Position numbers and translations under genes: made by a program. From NCBI GenBank assembly GCA_019916065.1, contig CM034234.1:5244342-5308341 (forward strand): a DNA stretch of 64,000 bases, given 5' to 3'. The notes below the pieces were generated by a model. That model was not told the DNA's origin. It saw only the letters and a list, made by a program, of their open reading frames with translations, and did not search any database. Of this stretch, positions 40,401 through 53,004 are shown piece by piece. Numbering within the stretch: the stretch's first letter is position 1; every line of letters starts with the position of its first letter. The DNA is from Vitellaria paradoxa. Lineage: Eukaryota > Streptophyta > Magnoliopsida > Ericales > Sapotaceae.

Positions 40401-40711
40401 CCACAAGAAGAAAACAGCTTCGTATAAACCAAAACAACAAAATCCCAGAATCGAAGTCATACGAAAATCAAAACCCATAAATCAAATCTTACTTCTAACA
40501 GCGCAGTCTGAGTGAAATTCATCCGCACCACTCTTGATATTCAGCCATTTTCTCACCACCACTTTCGACCACGAAGACTGCAAATACATGTTGATCACTT
40601 TCATCTCCCCATAGATCAATGAATATATATATATATATATATATGTATAGTCATGTATATGCTTATGTGTTGATTGAATACCTTTGAGTTCTTCACGCGC
40701 CTTGTTTTCAT
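33758..40711 (-). CDS. Type I inositol polyphosphate 5-phosphatase, 10 exons
   Basis: Coding exons in order: 40711-40682, 40577-40493, 40391-40311, 40129-40042, 38891-38787, 37176-36642, 35913-35717, 35574-35466, 35188-35040 and 34091-33758. All are GT-AG and in phase, 1,713 nt or 570 residues. Motifs are FVGTWNVGG (about 97-105), the catalytic signatures WLGDLNYR (378-385) and PAWCDRIL (458-465), and [12 protein letters not shown]; all key residues are present. The N-terminus [20 protein letters not shown] and [15 protein letters not shown] are typical of the plant CVP2/BST1 group. Exon 6 adds a proline-rich insert (about residues 185-207) before the core. The tail beyond the core (about 110 residues) has Pro/Ala-rich parts. 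The enzyme removes the 5-phosphate from inositol phosphates or phosphoinositides; the exact substrate is not readable. The exon 2/3 junction is the least certain. Confidence 0.92.
34686..34948 (-). mobile_element. tRNA-derived SINE in the last intron of the 5-phosphatase
   Basis: On the minus strand it begins agccccttcgggggtggccg, with A box tggccgagtagaag and B box ggttcgactcc spaced as in tRNA genes, then a tRNA-unrelated body. A 16-bp target duplication tatatatttccatctt flanks it exactly (34670-34685 and 34949-34964). Its high GC content stands out from the intron. Unusually it ends in ccacataccag with no poly-A tail. It lies between exons 9 and 10 of the host gene, in the host gene's orientation. 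Confidence 0.85.
37975..38275. repeat. MITE-like repeat, family H, copy 1
   Basis: Lies in the intron between 5-phosphatase exons 5 and 6 and starts ttaggtgtttggcaaaacac. It is built of repeated 'aaaattactaaaagtt' variants with 'ctctgttacagtaattttac' near one end. A related copy in opposite orientation lies at 44250-44500. It is A/T-rich and non-coding. Confidence 0.45.
38454..38478. other. Isolated G/C block (cggccccccggggcccgggg)
   Basis: A pure G/C stretch of about 23 bases, palindromic around ccccggggcccgggg, in A/T-rich intron DNA directly after a family B MITE. Similar blocks occur at 44499-44526 and 57117-57129. Confidence 0.6.
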
Positions 40712-42250
40712 TGCTCCAAATAGGAAAAGAAACTGACCCCAGAAGCTGAAAGAGAGAGCTCCTGGTTTCCGTTAGATTTCTGTTAGATGTGGATTTATCG
40801 GTTAAGTAAAGATCTTAATGCTGGGTTAAAATAATGGAAGTCTATTCAAGAGAAACCAAGTGGGTGTTTAATTGAAATATTTGGGGAGCAGTATTGAAAT
40901 CTGTCTGGTCTGATAGTCAATAGATGGGGATAAATTAGTTTAAAATTGAGTTTTCAACTGGGAATAAGAAAGACCCAGTTGCAGGGGAGATGGAGACAGC
41001 TCCTAACGAAGGATAACAAAATAATCTTATAATGTGACTATACATAAAAGCGATATGTATATATCCGTTTATATATATATATATATATATATATATGCTA
41101 CTGTACAGAGAGAGGCGAGGTAGTTACTTTCTCTTGGAGAATATGTCTCTAGAAAGCTTGGTTTTGGGGGCTTTACAGAGAGGGAGACAGAGTGGAAAGA
41201 TGAACAAATTAAATAACAGAGTGAAAAGATTGTACTTATATTTTTTTTCCTTCAGATCTTTAAGAAGGGGATCAAATCTCCATTAATTAACCAGTTGAGT
41301 TAAAAAGTCCCCTTTTTGAGTTCATCTCCCCTAAACCAGCTATCGAGACATAAAAAAATGTAAAAGGCAATTCAAATCTACAGAATCAGGAGATTATAAT
41401 CAGAGGAGTACTCACTGAAGGATCTCAAAGAATTAAAAAGCAATAGAAAACGAGGTCTTTGGGTTTCAATAGCAATCAAAAGTCAAGAAAGTTTTTGGGT
41501 TGAAAAAGAAACTTCATGAACTGCATCAATTGTCATGACTGCATCAATTGTCATGACCCATCTCTGTGTTAAAGCACTGAAAACGAAGGAAAATACAGAA
41601 ACGGAGGAGAGGGGCGTATAAGTGGAAAATAAGCAAATACAACGCAGAGAAAGAATTCAAACACAGAGAGTTTTTTGGGGAATGTGGTCAAGGACAATGC
41701 TGATTAAGATGAAATCAAGACAATAAAAAAGAGCTAATAAATGCATTAAATTTAAACACTCGAAGCAAAAATAATAATAATAATGATAAAGCTAAGGAAA
41801 AACACAGAAAACATGACCAAACACTTACATGAATCGACAAAGACTCAAAAGTGTGCGGTATGGAAGAATGCGTTAAAGAGAACTGTGGAGGAAAAGAGCT
41901 CACTTCCCTTTGCCCCTTTTATCGACCTTCCCTTTTTTCTCCGTTGGTGGGGGAGAGAGAGAGAAAGGGGGAGAGAGAGAGAGAGAGCTACTGTGATATA
42001 TATTCGATACTGGGTATTGGTTGGCGGTGGAGAGAGAGGAGGCATAGGAAATTTGGGGGCGTTCCTCGGAAAAGCAAAAAGGGGCAGTTGGTTCTCAATT
42101 TATAGATGCTCGTCAAACGTATACGCATGTACATTTATGTATTATGAAAAGATAGGAATTCAAACTCCAGAGTCCAGAGAGAGAGAGAGAGAGAGGCGGA
42201 CATGGAGATGAGTTCATCGCAGCCCATGTTGGGGATATTATGGTCATTTG
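40712..42250 (-). promoter_or_regulatory. Upstream region of the 5-phosphatase
   Basis: On the minus strand this stretch carries two CT-rich runs (complements of the GA runs at 41951-41987 and 42176-42196), a plant leader/promoter feature. It also has a TA run at 41069-41096 and a duplicated 19-bp word actgcatcaattgtcatga (41520-41557). The transcription start is not defined; a leader intron is possible because 40712-40800 looks untranslated. Plus-strand frames across the GA runs (41783-42211) are Arg/Glu artefacts. Confidence 0.4.
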
Positions 42251-44250
42251 GATGAACTAAGGAGTACTGTCAAAATGTAACTAAAAGCCTTTCTTTTTGG
42301 TACTGCAGATTTTATGTGAGTTTGAAAATCGAACCCCAGTCCACCGCCAAAGACAAATTTACCGTGTGTTTGACCCGTTAAAAATTTTTAAAAATTATTT
42401 ATTTTTTATTTTAATTTTAATGTATGAATTATAAATTTATAATTTTTATTAAATTATTTTATTTTTTACTATTTTAAACGCTCGCTTAATTAAAAAAATT
42501 TAATCTTTAAATTTTAATACAATACTAAAAATTTAGTCCATTGGCAATGGCACTTTTATTTTTCGCCTTTTTCTGTTATGTTATTTTTTAGCAAAATTAA
42601 AAAAAGCATGTTGTTAGGCTGGTTATTATTATTATTATTATTATATATTTTTAATTTTACATCCTTTATTTCATACTTTTTAATTTAAGATATGTTTAGA
42701 GTGATAAAAAATGAAATAAGTGTTAGATTTATAATTTGTACAGTAAAATAAAAAATTAAAAATTTTTATAATTTTTTATAATTTTATAACAAACTAAACA
42801 GAGGCGTTAGTTAAGCATTCATTGGAAAGCCCAATTTGTGGAGATTGACTTTGCGGTTTGTCCCGTTCAACTTTACATTTCCAAACTTGAGTTGGACTTT
42901 AAATCAACGTTTAATTGTATTTTCGAAATTTTATACAAAAAAAGACTAATAAATTAAAGTGGGAGTTTATGAGCAGACATGTGGAAACGCCTGTGAGGGT
43001 CACTTTGACATATTGAGAAATTGAACTTAAGTCTGCTTGAAGTGGCAAAAAAAATTTTTAAATATAGTAAAAATTATTAAAAAATTTTAAAAATTATTCA
43101 CTTTTTATTTTATTATCTTATTTTATCTCATTTTTTATTACTCCCAATCACACCCTTAAACTCACTTGCTTTGGGGATAAAAAATTTTATTTTTTTTCTT
43201 TTAACTTTTTTTTTTTGTCTTTTACTATTTTTGTACTAAAATTTAATTTTCTTTGCTTGTTTGATAATTTTTTTGCATGCTATTCATATCTGTAATTTTT
43301 TTTGTACGTGAATTTTTCTATTTCATTAATAAATGCAAATAATATGTCCATAAATTATTAAAAAAATGAAATTTAATTAAAAAAAAGTCATACAAATGAG
43401 AAGAATCTCAAGCCAACCAAGTTCCACTATTACTTTCCCTCTTCCATTTATATCAGCCATCCACCTCTCCCCAGCCATCCACCTCTCCCCATAAATATAG
43501 GGTGTGTTTGGAGTGATAAAAAGTGAGATAAATTGAGAGTTCGTAATACGTGCAGTGAAAGAAAAAAATTGATGTAATATAAAGTTAACAGAGATTTATA
43601 GAATTTTTTGTTATTTGTTTACAAATCAAACGGAGCTATACTAGTGCAATCTACTGTTAAGTTAATCTAATTTTGAGTTGGCAAATATTATTTGTGGTAT
43701 CAAAATGACATACCAGCCATAAAATTGTAATTAAAATAAACATTTATATATTAGTGAAGACACATACTATATTTATTAACTTCACCATTGCTGTTTTTTT
43801 TTTTTTTTTTTCTTGTTTCATATCTTTCATTTTCTTTCCTCTGTTTTTTGGGGGGTTTGTTTTTTTCTCTTTTGCTGCCCCTATTTATTCTTTTTTTTGA
43901 CATTCAAATTGAAGAAATTATTAACAATTATATATAAAAATATGTGAAAAGTTAAAGAACATTTAAGACATCTGAAATTCTGAGTAGGTTACAAGTTGAA
44001 AGTGACGCCAAAATAGTTCCCTACTTTGTATACTAGTACAAATAAGCTTATTGTTTTCAAATAATAGACTCACAAAATTTCCACCACATTATTCTAATTA
44101 CTTTTTCTGATAAAATTCTTTTAGTTGTGAGTATAACTTTTTTGGATTTTTTTATAATTATTTTTACAAATTTTATTATGTTATTGTAAGCATCATCCTT
44201 AAAAATTTTGAGTCCTTACAAGTCAATAACATTAAACTTTAGCTAAAACT
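42251..44250. other. Gene-free stretch with MITEs
   Basis: Contains family B copies at 42358-42486 and partial ones at about 42690-42800 and 43030-43155. A family A MITE (43501-43637) starts gtgtttggagtgataaaaag and ends acaaatcaaacggagct. A tandem word 'ccatccacctctcccc' lies at about 43456-43490. No gene is seen. Confidence 0.45.
43501..43637. repeat. Short MITE-like repeat, family A
   Basis: A unit of about 137 bp with the core agttaacagagatttataga and 'gagagttcgtaatacgtgcagtg' type sequence near the other end. Copies lie at 53753-53882 (same orientation) and at 45995-46146 and 58572-58702 (inverted). The four copies are clearly alignable over their length, suggesting relatively recent spread. 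Confidence 0.6.
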
Positions 44251-44500
44251 TAGGGGGGCATTTGAATATTTTTCGGTCAAAAATTATTAGTAATAATTTT
44301 TGATGTATTTGGTAAAATAAATAGTAATTTTTAGCAACTTATGAGTAGTTGGTAAAATTTTTGATAATTTTTAAAAATTTTTAATAACTTTTGATAACTT
44401 TTAAGTATAGAATTATTGTAACAGAACAAAAAAGTGACAAAAATTGATGGTTTGCCAAATATTAAAAAAATCAAAAGTTAGTAATTATTTACTAAAATCC
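44250..44500. repeat. MITE-like repeat, family H, copy 2
   Basis: Read backwards it matches 37975-38275, including 'ttctgttacaataattc' and repeats of 'aaaagttattaaaaat'. The right end runs straight into the G/C block at 44499. Confidence 0.45.
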
Positions 44501-44526
44501 CCCCGCGGGGGCCGGGGGGCGCCCCC
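44499..44526. other. Isolated G/C block
   Basis: About 28 bases of pure G/C, starting ccccccgcgggggccggggg, with strong self-complementarity, between a family H MITE and the 64-bp triplet repeat. Confidence 0.6.
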
Positions 44527-44570
44527 AAAGAAAACCAAACCCCCCACGGTAACAAGAAGATTACCCTCTA

Positions 44571-44762
44571 TTAATTAAACCGTAATCTAAAACTAGTCGA
44601 AGAATGTCTTCCAAGAGGAACCGACCATGTTGGTTTAATTAAACCGTAATCTAAAACTAGTCGAAGAATGTCTTCCAAGAGGAACCGACCATGTTGGTTT
44701 AATTAAACCGTAATCTAAAACTAGTCGAAGAATGTCTTCCAAGAGGAACCGACCATGTTGGT
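44571..44762. repeat. 64-bp tandem repeat, three identical copies
   Basis: Units 44571-44634, 44635-44698 and 44699-44762 read the same throughout. They begin ttaattaaaccgtaatctaa and include aatgtcttccaagaggaacc and gaccatgttggt. The period of 64 is not a multiple of three, so the open frame across it on the minus strand changes sequence in each unit and is not evidence of coding. Confidence 0.9.
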
Positions 44763-44779
44763 TCAAAACGTGCTTCTGC

Positions 44780-47700
44780 ACAAAGCAAACTAGAAAGAAC
44801 AAACCGATGATCATCAACTTTTTATGTTTCAAACAATTTAAGCTTAATTTTTTTTTCTCATAAATAAATTATTGTGCACATGAAAAGAAGATAGGTACGT
44901 GTCAAGTTGGCAAAAAGTCATCCTAAAAAATAATAAAAATAAATCAAAAAATTAAAAATATTTTACGCATAAGTTTCTATACTCCATCCTACCTTTTTTT
45001 TTTGTCGTATTTTTAGAAATATGAAAAATTTTTAAAAATAGAACGTATCTAGTATTGCTTAACAAATTATTATATAATATGAAATTTTCATAGCATGAAA
45101 TAACTTTATTTCTAATTAATGTTAATGTGATCTTAAAATGAGCTTTTGAATAGCTGAAAAAGGAGTAAAAATTAAATTAACCAAATTTAATAATTAATAA
45201 GATTCATTTCCCTTAATTAGGATAACCCACAAATATTAATGTGTTTGGAATTATATAAAATTGTAAAAGTTAATGTCTCGTATTTTATGCAATGAGTGGA
45301 GAATTTAAATTTATTATCTCGTAATTTGTGTTTGTAGAGATTTGTATAATTTTATTTTAACTCCAAACAGGCCTAATAAAATCCATGAATACGCTGTGTT
45401 TGGTTGTCAAGAATGATTAAGCATGGATAGTGACAAGAAAGGAAAGTCAAAAGAAAAAAGAAACGACGTTACATGCATTTGGTACATTGGGAAGGAGCCG
45501 CTGAATCCACACTCAAGAAAAATAACATAAAAGACCATGAAAAATATAATAAATTAAACCATTATGCTCGTTGCAACATGAAAATAATTGGATTCTCATG
45601 GCTTGCACACGGTGTTAAGAGCAGAGGACGGCCCAATTTAGTGAAAATGTATGGCTAATTAAGTGGAATTAAGACACTTGTTGCAGCACTATACCATTCA
45701 TTTGAAAAGAGATTTGTTCATCAGTAGTGGATTCAATTTAGTGGAGAAGTGAACCAAGCACTAGAGAAAATTATTAACCCATTGATTAATTAGCTCAATT
45801 ATGCGATCCATTTTTATGCATGGAAGACTGCATCTTTAAAATGTGTGTTGGTTCAACTAAGTAGGGGCATGCCATGTGTATTCTAACGAGGTTTTGTTTT
45901 TAGCTGGCTCAAAGCTAATTTGTCCATAAACCAAGAACAGTGCAATGCATAGCGAAAAAACAATAAGAAGCGACAATCGTGTGTACATTATATTCGCCCC
46001 GTTTGGTTTGTAAATAATCTTTAAAAAAAACTCTATAAATTTCTATTAACTTTATATTATATTAATTTTTTTCTTTTACTGTACGCATTACGAACTCTCA
46101 ATTTATCTTAATTTATCTTATTTTATCTTACTCCAAACTCACCCATTATTATGAGGCTGTTTAGACGATAAAAACTGACAAAAAGCTAGAAAAATGGATT
46201 GTACTAATTACTTTTTGATATTTGAAAGGCCAATTAAAATTTACCAAAATAGTCCGTTTTAACGATAAAAAACAAACCGTTTCAGCGATTTTGATTAAAA
46301 ACTAATATAAAAAGTTGACGAATGTTAAAAAAATTGGAAACAATGAGTAAATTTTTGTAGCTTTTTAAAACTTTTTTTGTAAATGTTTGTAAAATTTAAA
46401 TATTGAAAATAAACGCACGAAATGTGAAAATGATAAAAGTTAGTAAAAGTAAATAAATATTTATAACTTTTTGTCACTTTTGATAATTTTTTGGCCAACC
46501 AAATAAGACCTTTATCATGTACTTTTTAAAATTGTAAGGCATTATATGTGGGTGTACACATATATTTTGGAATAAACTCTACTTTAACACAAGTAATTTT
46601 GAATTTAGCACTCAACTTTTCACATATTTGTGATTTTTAAAAATAATTACTTACAATTTAAATTGTTTAAGAGCCCCTTTGGCAACTTAAAAACTACCAA
46701 AAAAATACTAAAAGTTATATTTTGTAACTTTTGGTACGTTTGATAAAACTATAAATTTTCTCACTTTTTTGATTTGCTACATTAAAAAAGTAAAACAAAA
46801 AGTTCATATTTTTTTGATTTGCTACAGTAAAAAACATACTAAACACACAAAAGTTACCACTTTTTTGATTGCTATAGTAAAAAATTTACCAAACACCCAA
46901 AAGTTAAAAAAATACTAAAAAATACACTTTGTTCAACCAAACACACAAAAAATACAAACAAAAAAATCACACAAAAAACTATCAGAAATTAAACTTTTTT
47001 TCTTTTTTTAACTACCAAACGCCCCCTAAATATATTTAGTTTCGTCGTGACGAGAACCACCATGTCCTCTCTATTCTTATTGAGAACTACAACAACCCTT
47101 TAATACTGCCACCCACTCGGTATCCCTTTGTCACTATTATGATCCCATGAGCACATAGAGTCGAATCCAATAATTTACTTATCTTACGGAAACACAAAAA
47201 AAATAATCATATACTTAATATTATTTTATTTTATAGAACAATATAGTATCAACACGATTTTATTAAAATATTTTATGCATAAAATACAAATTATATATAT
47301 AATTATATGTTGAAATTAAAATTTTAAATATATATCTGATTATGAAAGTGTTTGCATTTATTTAAATTTATAAAAATTATACTCTCGTAATTTGTATAGT
47401 AAATAAATTTTTTTTTAAAAAAAATTTTTAAAAATTTAAAGGAAAAAAGAGGGACTCCAGACGGAGTTATCTCTATGACTCCGTTTGGAGCTGACTCCGT
47501 TTGGAGCTCAACAAAATAAAATAAAATTTTACAAATATAAATTACGAGACAGTAAAATTTAAAATTTTCGCTGCACGAATTATGAAATATTTACTCTTAT
47601 AATTTTATTTTATTTTATATACTTTTATACAATTCCAAACACATCCATTAACACAAAAATGTCATATCTTTATTTAAGTATTATAGACAAATACAAAACA

Positions 47701-47880
47701 CATTTATTAGATTACGTGCTAGAACATTACGCATTGCTGGTCGTTGACGTCGGCATCCCACGTGTCACGCGCTTGGATTTTTGATCCCTAAATGTTACAC
47801 ATAGGTTGGATTGGACGGCTCGGACTAATTTGGTGTTGTTGAAACCGGGGGAGAGATAGGGTAGAGTGAGGTGTGGGTGT
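44780..47880. other. Gene-free stretch with MITEs of families A, C and F
   Basis: Copies: C at 45239-45374, A at 45995-46146, F at 46673-47030 and C at 47480-47650 (with a partly duplicated left end gactccgtttggagct). Another inverted-end repeat spans about 46150-46510. The short frame at 45473-45658 has no recognisable domain. Confidence 0.45.
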
Positions 47881-48096
47881 GACCTCGTTTAACACACACC
47901 GATCATTGTATTGGGCGTCAAACTTCATCAGATGCTAACGATTTGCCATTTGATTTCGCTTTCGGCAATCCGATCATTTGATTCGCCGACTGATTTGGAT
48001 TGTTATTGTCGTTTGGGATGTGTAGTTAACTTAGACGTCACTCTCTTTTTCTCCTTTTTTTTTTTTTTTTTTCTTAATATCTATAACGGTGAAACT

Positions 48097-48745
48097 AGGA
48101 GTGCACAAAAACCCGAACAATCTGAAAATCGAATCAATTCGATTAATTTGGTTCGGGTTAGTTCGGATTTATATTGTTTTAGATCAGTTCTGGGTTAGAA
48201 AATTAAAAAATTAATTTTTTCAGTTCGGTTCTCATATTGGTATATTTTGAACTCGAACCTGAACCGAAACCGAATTAAACCGAAAATATCCGGATCAACC
48301 CGAAAATTTAATATATATAATTATATATTATATAATTTAAAATATATAAAATAAAAGAGAATTAAGGTTCCATTTATAATATTATGGGATTGTATTTTAT
48401 TATAGATTTTATTAAATGTTGCCTTTTTTTAAGTGATTTTATGAAATTGTATTTTATTTTGACTTGTACTAAATGTTACATTCTTTAATGAATCTGACCC
48501 AACCCGAAAATGGATCCAATCCAACCCGAAAATTGTCTAAACCGAAAATGGGCCCATCCCAACCCGAAATGATCTAACCCGGTTACCGAACCGAACCAAC
48601 TCGATTTTTTCGGTTCGGTTTGGTTTGGTTCGGTTCTAATTTAAAATCGGTTCGGTTTCGGGTCTAAATTTTAGAAACCGAAAAAAATCGGTTCGGTTTT
48701 GGGTTAGGTACAAATCCGAACCAATCCGACTTATGCACACCCCTA
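48097..48745. mobile_element. hAT-like non-autonomous element
   Basis: 649 bp with ends taggagtgcacaaaaacccg and atgcacacccta-type sequence (tgcacacccct a), flanked by an exact 8-bp duplication ggtgaaac (48089-48096 and 48746-48753). Subterminal parts are filled with aaccgaac/gttcggtt words, as in many hAT elements. There is no transposase. Confidence 0.75.
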
Positions 48746-49499
48746 GGTGAAACTATTTTTTTTTTTGTAAATATATATACCCCTGTTTAAAGTGACAAAA
48801 AAAAGTAAAAAATATTAAAAAATTTTAAAAATCATTCACTTTTTATTTCACTGAACAAATTATGAACTCACAATTTATCTTACTTTATCTCATTTTATCT
48901 CACTTTTTATTATTCTAAATGCATCCTATATATGTGACAAACAACAGTGAAACCAGTTGATATTTTTTTTTGAAGTAGTGAATTTTAATTTTTTTTTATC
49001 CTTCTTCACTTTATACTATTTAGGGTGCATTTAGAGTGGCAAAAAATAAGATAAAATGAGATAAAACGAGATAAGTAATGAGTTTGTAATTCGTGCAATA
49101 AAATAAAAAATAAATAATTTTTAAAGTTTTTTAGTATTTTTTATCATTTTTCACTACTACAAAAATGTATAAACATCACAACTTTTAAGCGTGATGTTTT
49201 ACTTTTTATCTCAGTCACAAAAGCGTGATTGATCCAAGTGAGATTGTAAGTCACCTCTTTTTTATCACAGTTTACAACCGTGATTGAAAACTTACAACAA
49301 TCACACACTAAAAGCGTGATCTTTATGGTAAAAACTGAGATGAAAAGAAATCTCGTGTGATCTTTTATGTATTTTGATCTCACTTTTTTTGAAAAATCGT
49401 GATCAAATATAAACAAATAATCACGCTGAAAAAATGGATTAATTTTAAAAATAATAAAAATCCACATGGCAACCTACTATCACGCCATCATAGCACCGT

Positions 49500-49610
49500 T
49501 TGCCACCTTATCATTATAGCAACCTTATATATTTCATTTTTTTTGTTATTGCTGAGAATCGAACCCCTACCATTCATTTGGAAGTTAGTGTAGTTGATCG
49601 CTAGTCCAAT
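49500..49610 (-). repeat. Possible SINE remnant within the CACTA element
   Basis: On the minus strand tggactagcgatcaac (A-box-like) and gggttcgattctcagc (B-box-like) are spaced as in a tRNA-derived SINE, followed by an A-rich tail. No clear target duplication is visible. Confidence 0.35.
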
Positions 49611-50245
49611 CTATCATTTATATATACATTTTGCATATTAATATATATAAACAAATTTTTATTACCTTAGGGGTTACTAAAAGTAATAAAATTATATTAT
49701 TTTAAGTTTTTACAATAATTTATTATAACTTTTGTCAACCAATTAGTAGTTAAAAGTTACATTTTTCCTGATCAATTGACCTGAAAAAATAATAAAAAAT
49801 TTACTTTTATTTAATTATTTTAACTTTTTGCAACAACTTGAAATTGTAAGTAATATATAGAATAACGTGAATACTTAATAAATAATTTATAAATATCTAT
49901 TATATTTAATTAAAAATAATCTCAAATCTTTTTCTTATTTTCCTTTATTCTTTGTGTATAGCATATATTTAATCATAACTCACTATTTATAATATATTTT
50001 TCTTTATTTTGTATTATATTTTTAAAAGTAATTAGGTCACGTTTAGTTTTAGTTCTAGAAAATTGTTGTTCAAAACAAAATTTTTGAAAATTATTTTAAA
50101 AATTGATTTGTAATACAAAAAATATTTTCAATGATTATATTCAAAAATTAGTTCTAAAAAAACAAAAAAATGAAAATTTTTATTATTTTTATTTGTAAAT
50201 TTTTATCACTTCCACCAAAATATAAAATAATGTCACTTTTAATAT

Positions 50246-50735
50246 AAATAATATTAAAGGTACACTAAATATTTATTAGATACTAAATATTTAATATTCA
50301 ACTCGTTATAAGTTATACAAATTATGAAAACTACTTCCATATATTTACTAAAAAAATAATAATTATATATTTAGCGTTATTTAAATTTGATTTGATAAAT
50401 TTAGTTTTAACATTAATTTTAAATTTTTTTGTTTATTGATCTATGATTATTGTTTTTATATCATATTCAATTAATTAAAATTAATAAATATAAATAATAT
50501 TAAAGATACATGAAATATTTATTAGATATTAAATATTTAATATTCACCTCGTTATAAGTTATACAAATTATGAAAACTACTTCCACATATTTACTGAAAA
50601 AAATAATAATCATATATTTAGCGTTATTTAAATTTGATTTGGTAAATTTAGTTTTAACATTCATTTAAAATTTTTTTGTTTATTGATCTATGATTATAGT
50701 TTTTATATCATATTCAATTAATTAAAATTAATAAA
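50246..50735. repeat. Tandem duplication, about 244-bp unit, inside the CACTA element
   Basis: 50246-50489 and 50490-50735 match closely. Shared words include gttataagttatacaaatta, tatatttagcgttatttaaa and tttattgatctatgattat. Differences are scattered single bases and small indels. Confidence 0.85.
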
Positions 50736-51229
50736 TAAATGTTACAATAAAGTTTACAAAATCTAATTTAAATCATATAAGATAATAAACAAAATTATTT
50801 CAGAGAGATATAAAAAAAAATAACAATATTATCTCTCATTCTTTTAATTATCTCACTTTTTTTAAGATATAATTTTATTCACTTTTTGATCTCAGTTTTT
50901 TTTAGAGATGTTTTTACTGATCTTTTATCTCAGTTTTTTCTAGAGATAGTTTTCACTAAATTTTTATCTCAGTTTTTTGTTGAGATGGTTTCCACTGATC
51001 TTTTATCTCGTTTTAAATACAATCACGGTTTTAACAAAAATGAGATAAAAAGTATTAAAAGTAACTTTTTATCTCAATTTTTTAATTAGACTGAGATAAA
51101 AAGTTTAACTCACAAATCTTTATCACGCTTTTTCTAAAACCGTGATCTTTATGAATTTCTTAGTGTGATCTTTATCAATTATTGTAGTAGTGTTTTAAAA
51201 TTTTTTTATCACTTCAAACAGAGCCTTAA

Positions 51230-52958
51230 CTTTCAAAATTTATTTATTTTAAAGGATCACCTCCTAATTTGTCAAAAAACTTAAGTAATTTTACGTTTTT
51301 AAGTATTTTTACATTCTTTGTACACCCATTCAATTATATATATATATATATATATCAATGGTCAATAATTCTTTTATAACCTCATATGAAGTGATTTCTA
51401 TTTTATAAAATTACTAGCGAATAATCCATACTACGGCGCTCCTCGATTAAAATAAAATATATGTATTTTTGTACCCTTTCTCTTTCTCTATTGGATAATA
51501 TATATAATATTGAGAAATAAAATTTTTATCTTTCTCAATGCAACTCTCTAGATATTATCATTAAGTTCAACTCAATAGTTTATAAGTATGTGAAGTGACG
51601 CAAAAATAGGGAAGTTTGAGTGAAAAGTTTGTAAAAGATTTCAACCATTCATTAAAGAATAAAACTCAATCTCAATATTGACATTTTAATTTGTAAGAGG
51701 AACATTTTTAAAATGTGTTGTGTTTTATTATATAAATATAGATATAGTCAATCTTATCAATTTAAATTTAAAATTAGAATATATAAAAAAAAACACTCCA
51801 CAAAGACTAATTTTATTTAAATATTTGTAAAAACAAAAAAAATAGAATGATGAATATAAAGTTTTAATTAGTTTTATAAAAATAACTCAAATAAAAATTA
51901 TTATTATTATTATTATATGTGCTTTATAAAATAAAACAAATACAGTTAAGATGACTATTTTAAATTTAAAATTAGACTTTTAAAAAATAATCACCTCCGA
52001 GCCTAATTAATATTCGATATTTTTTCTACTTTTAAATGTTAAAAATACTAAAAGTTATTGTTATAAGAAAAATAACATAATTATTATTTAAAATTTTTCA
52101 GTTTGTGTTTCTTAATTTAATTCTATTTCTTATTTGTATTTTTAATTTAATTACTTATATAATTGAAATATATATAAATTTAATAACAATATTAAATCTT
52201 AAGCAACTAGATCCGCTTTTGAAACTCATGAGAAGGTGAATCCTTTTCAAGAATGCATGAGTTTTTGACATTCATTAAAATTATATGTCACAATTCTAGT
52301 GTCTTTATAAGCAAAAGGAAAAGCGAAGTTGCAGTATTTTGGCGATGTGAGATACAAAAATAAAAGTTTTGATTTGTAAAAAATTTCAACCACTTGTTAA
52401 AAAGTAAAATTCAATTTTAGCTATTAAATATTAATTTATGAGAAGAATATTTTCAAAATCTGTCGTTCTATTATATAGATATATTTTCATTTTCTCCCTT
52501 CTTTCCTTGTTTTATCATTTGTGTCATCAAAACTTAAACTAAATATTTATTTTCTTCGTTAACAAATAATAACGGTCCAATTTGAGTAGTCTATCTGCAA
52601 GTTTTAATCTCGCAAAGATAAACTAATCGAATTGGATAATTATGCCCTCATACTATTGCTCTTTTCTTTCCATCTTTTTTACATCATAATAATTTTATAT
52701 TTGGTAGGAAAAAGAAAAATGAAAAAAATAAATATCTAGAAGAAGAACTTGTATATATTTTTTAAAGCTAGACTAATTGGGTGAGGAGATATTAGAGGGT
52801 GTTTGGAGTGACAAAAAATAATAAAATTTAATAAAAGTTATCGGTTTGTAATTCGTGCAGTAAGATAAAAAATAAATAATTTTTTACAAATTTTCAGTAT
52901 TTTTCAATGATTTTCAGAGTTTCAAACGAATACTGCAAAACTTTTAGAGGGCAATTTC

Positions 52959-53004
<46 letters not shown>

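Larger units (their letters stand above)
49152..51191. mobile_element. CACTA (En/Spm-like) non-autonomous element
   Basis: 2,040 bp that begins cactactacaaaaatg and ends attattgtagtagtg, the standard CACTA ends, with TTT on both sides as a 3-bp duplication. Both subterminal zones carry many copies of aagcgtgat/atcacgct and ttttatctcagt words in both orientations, as expected for transposase-binding repeats. The interior is A/T-rich with a tandem duplication (50246-50735) and no transposase. Confidence 0.85.
49021..51227. repeat. Family B MITE split by a CACTA element
   Basis: The left part, 49021-49151, begins gggtgcatttagagtggc. The right part, 51192-51227, ends cacttcaaacagagcctta. Joined, they give one normal family B unit, so the CACTA insertion is the younger event. 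Confidence 0.65.

Noticed and set aside
41783..42211. 142-residue Arg/Glu-rich open frame
   Set aside because: It crosses two GA microsatellites in the upstream region of the minus-strand 5-phosphatase; the composition is dictated by the repeats.
44635..44832. 65-residue open frame across the 64-bp triplet repeat
   Set aside because: The period is not a multiple of three, so the repeated DNA gives a different peptide in each unit; no domain.
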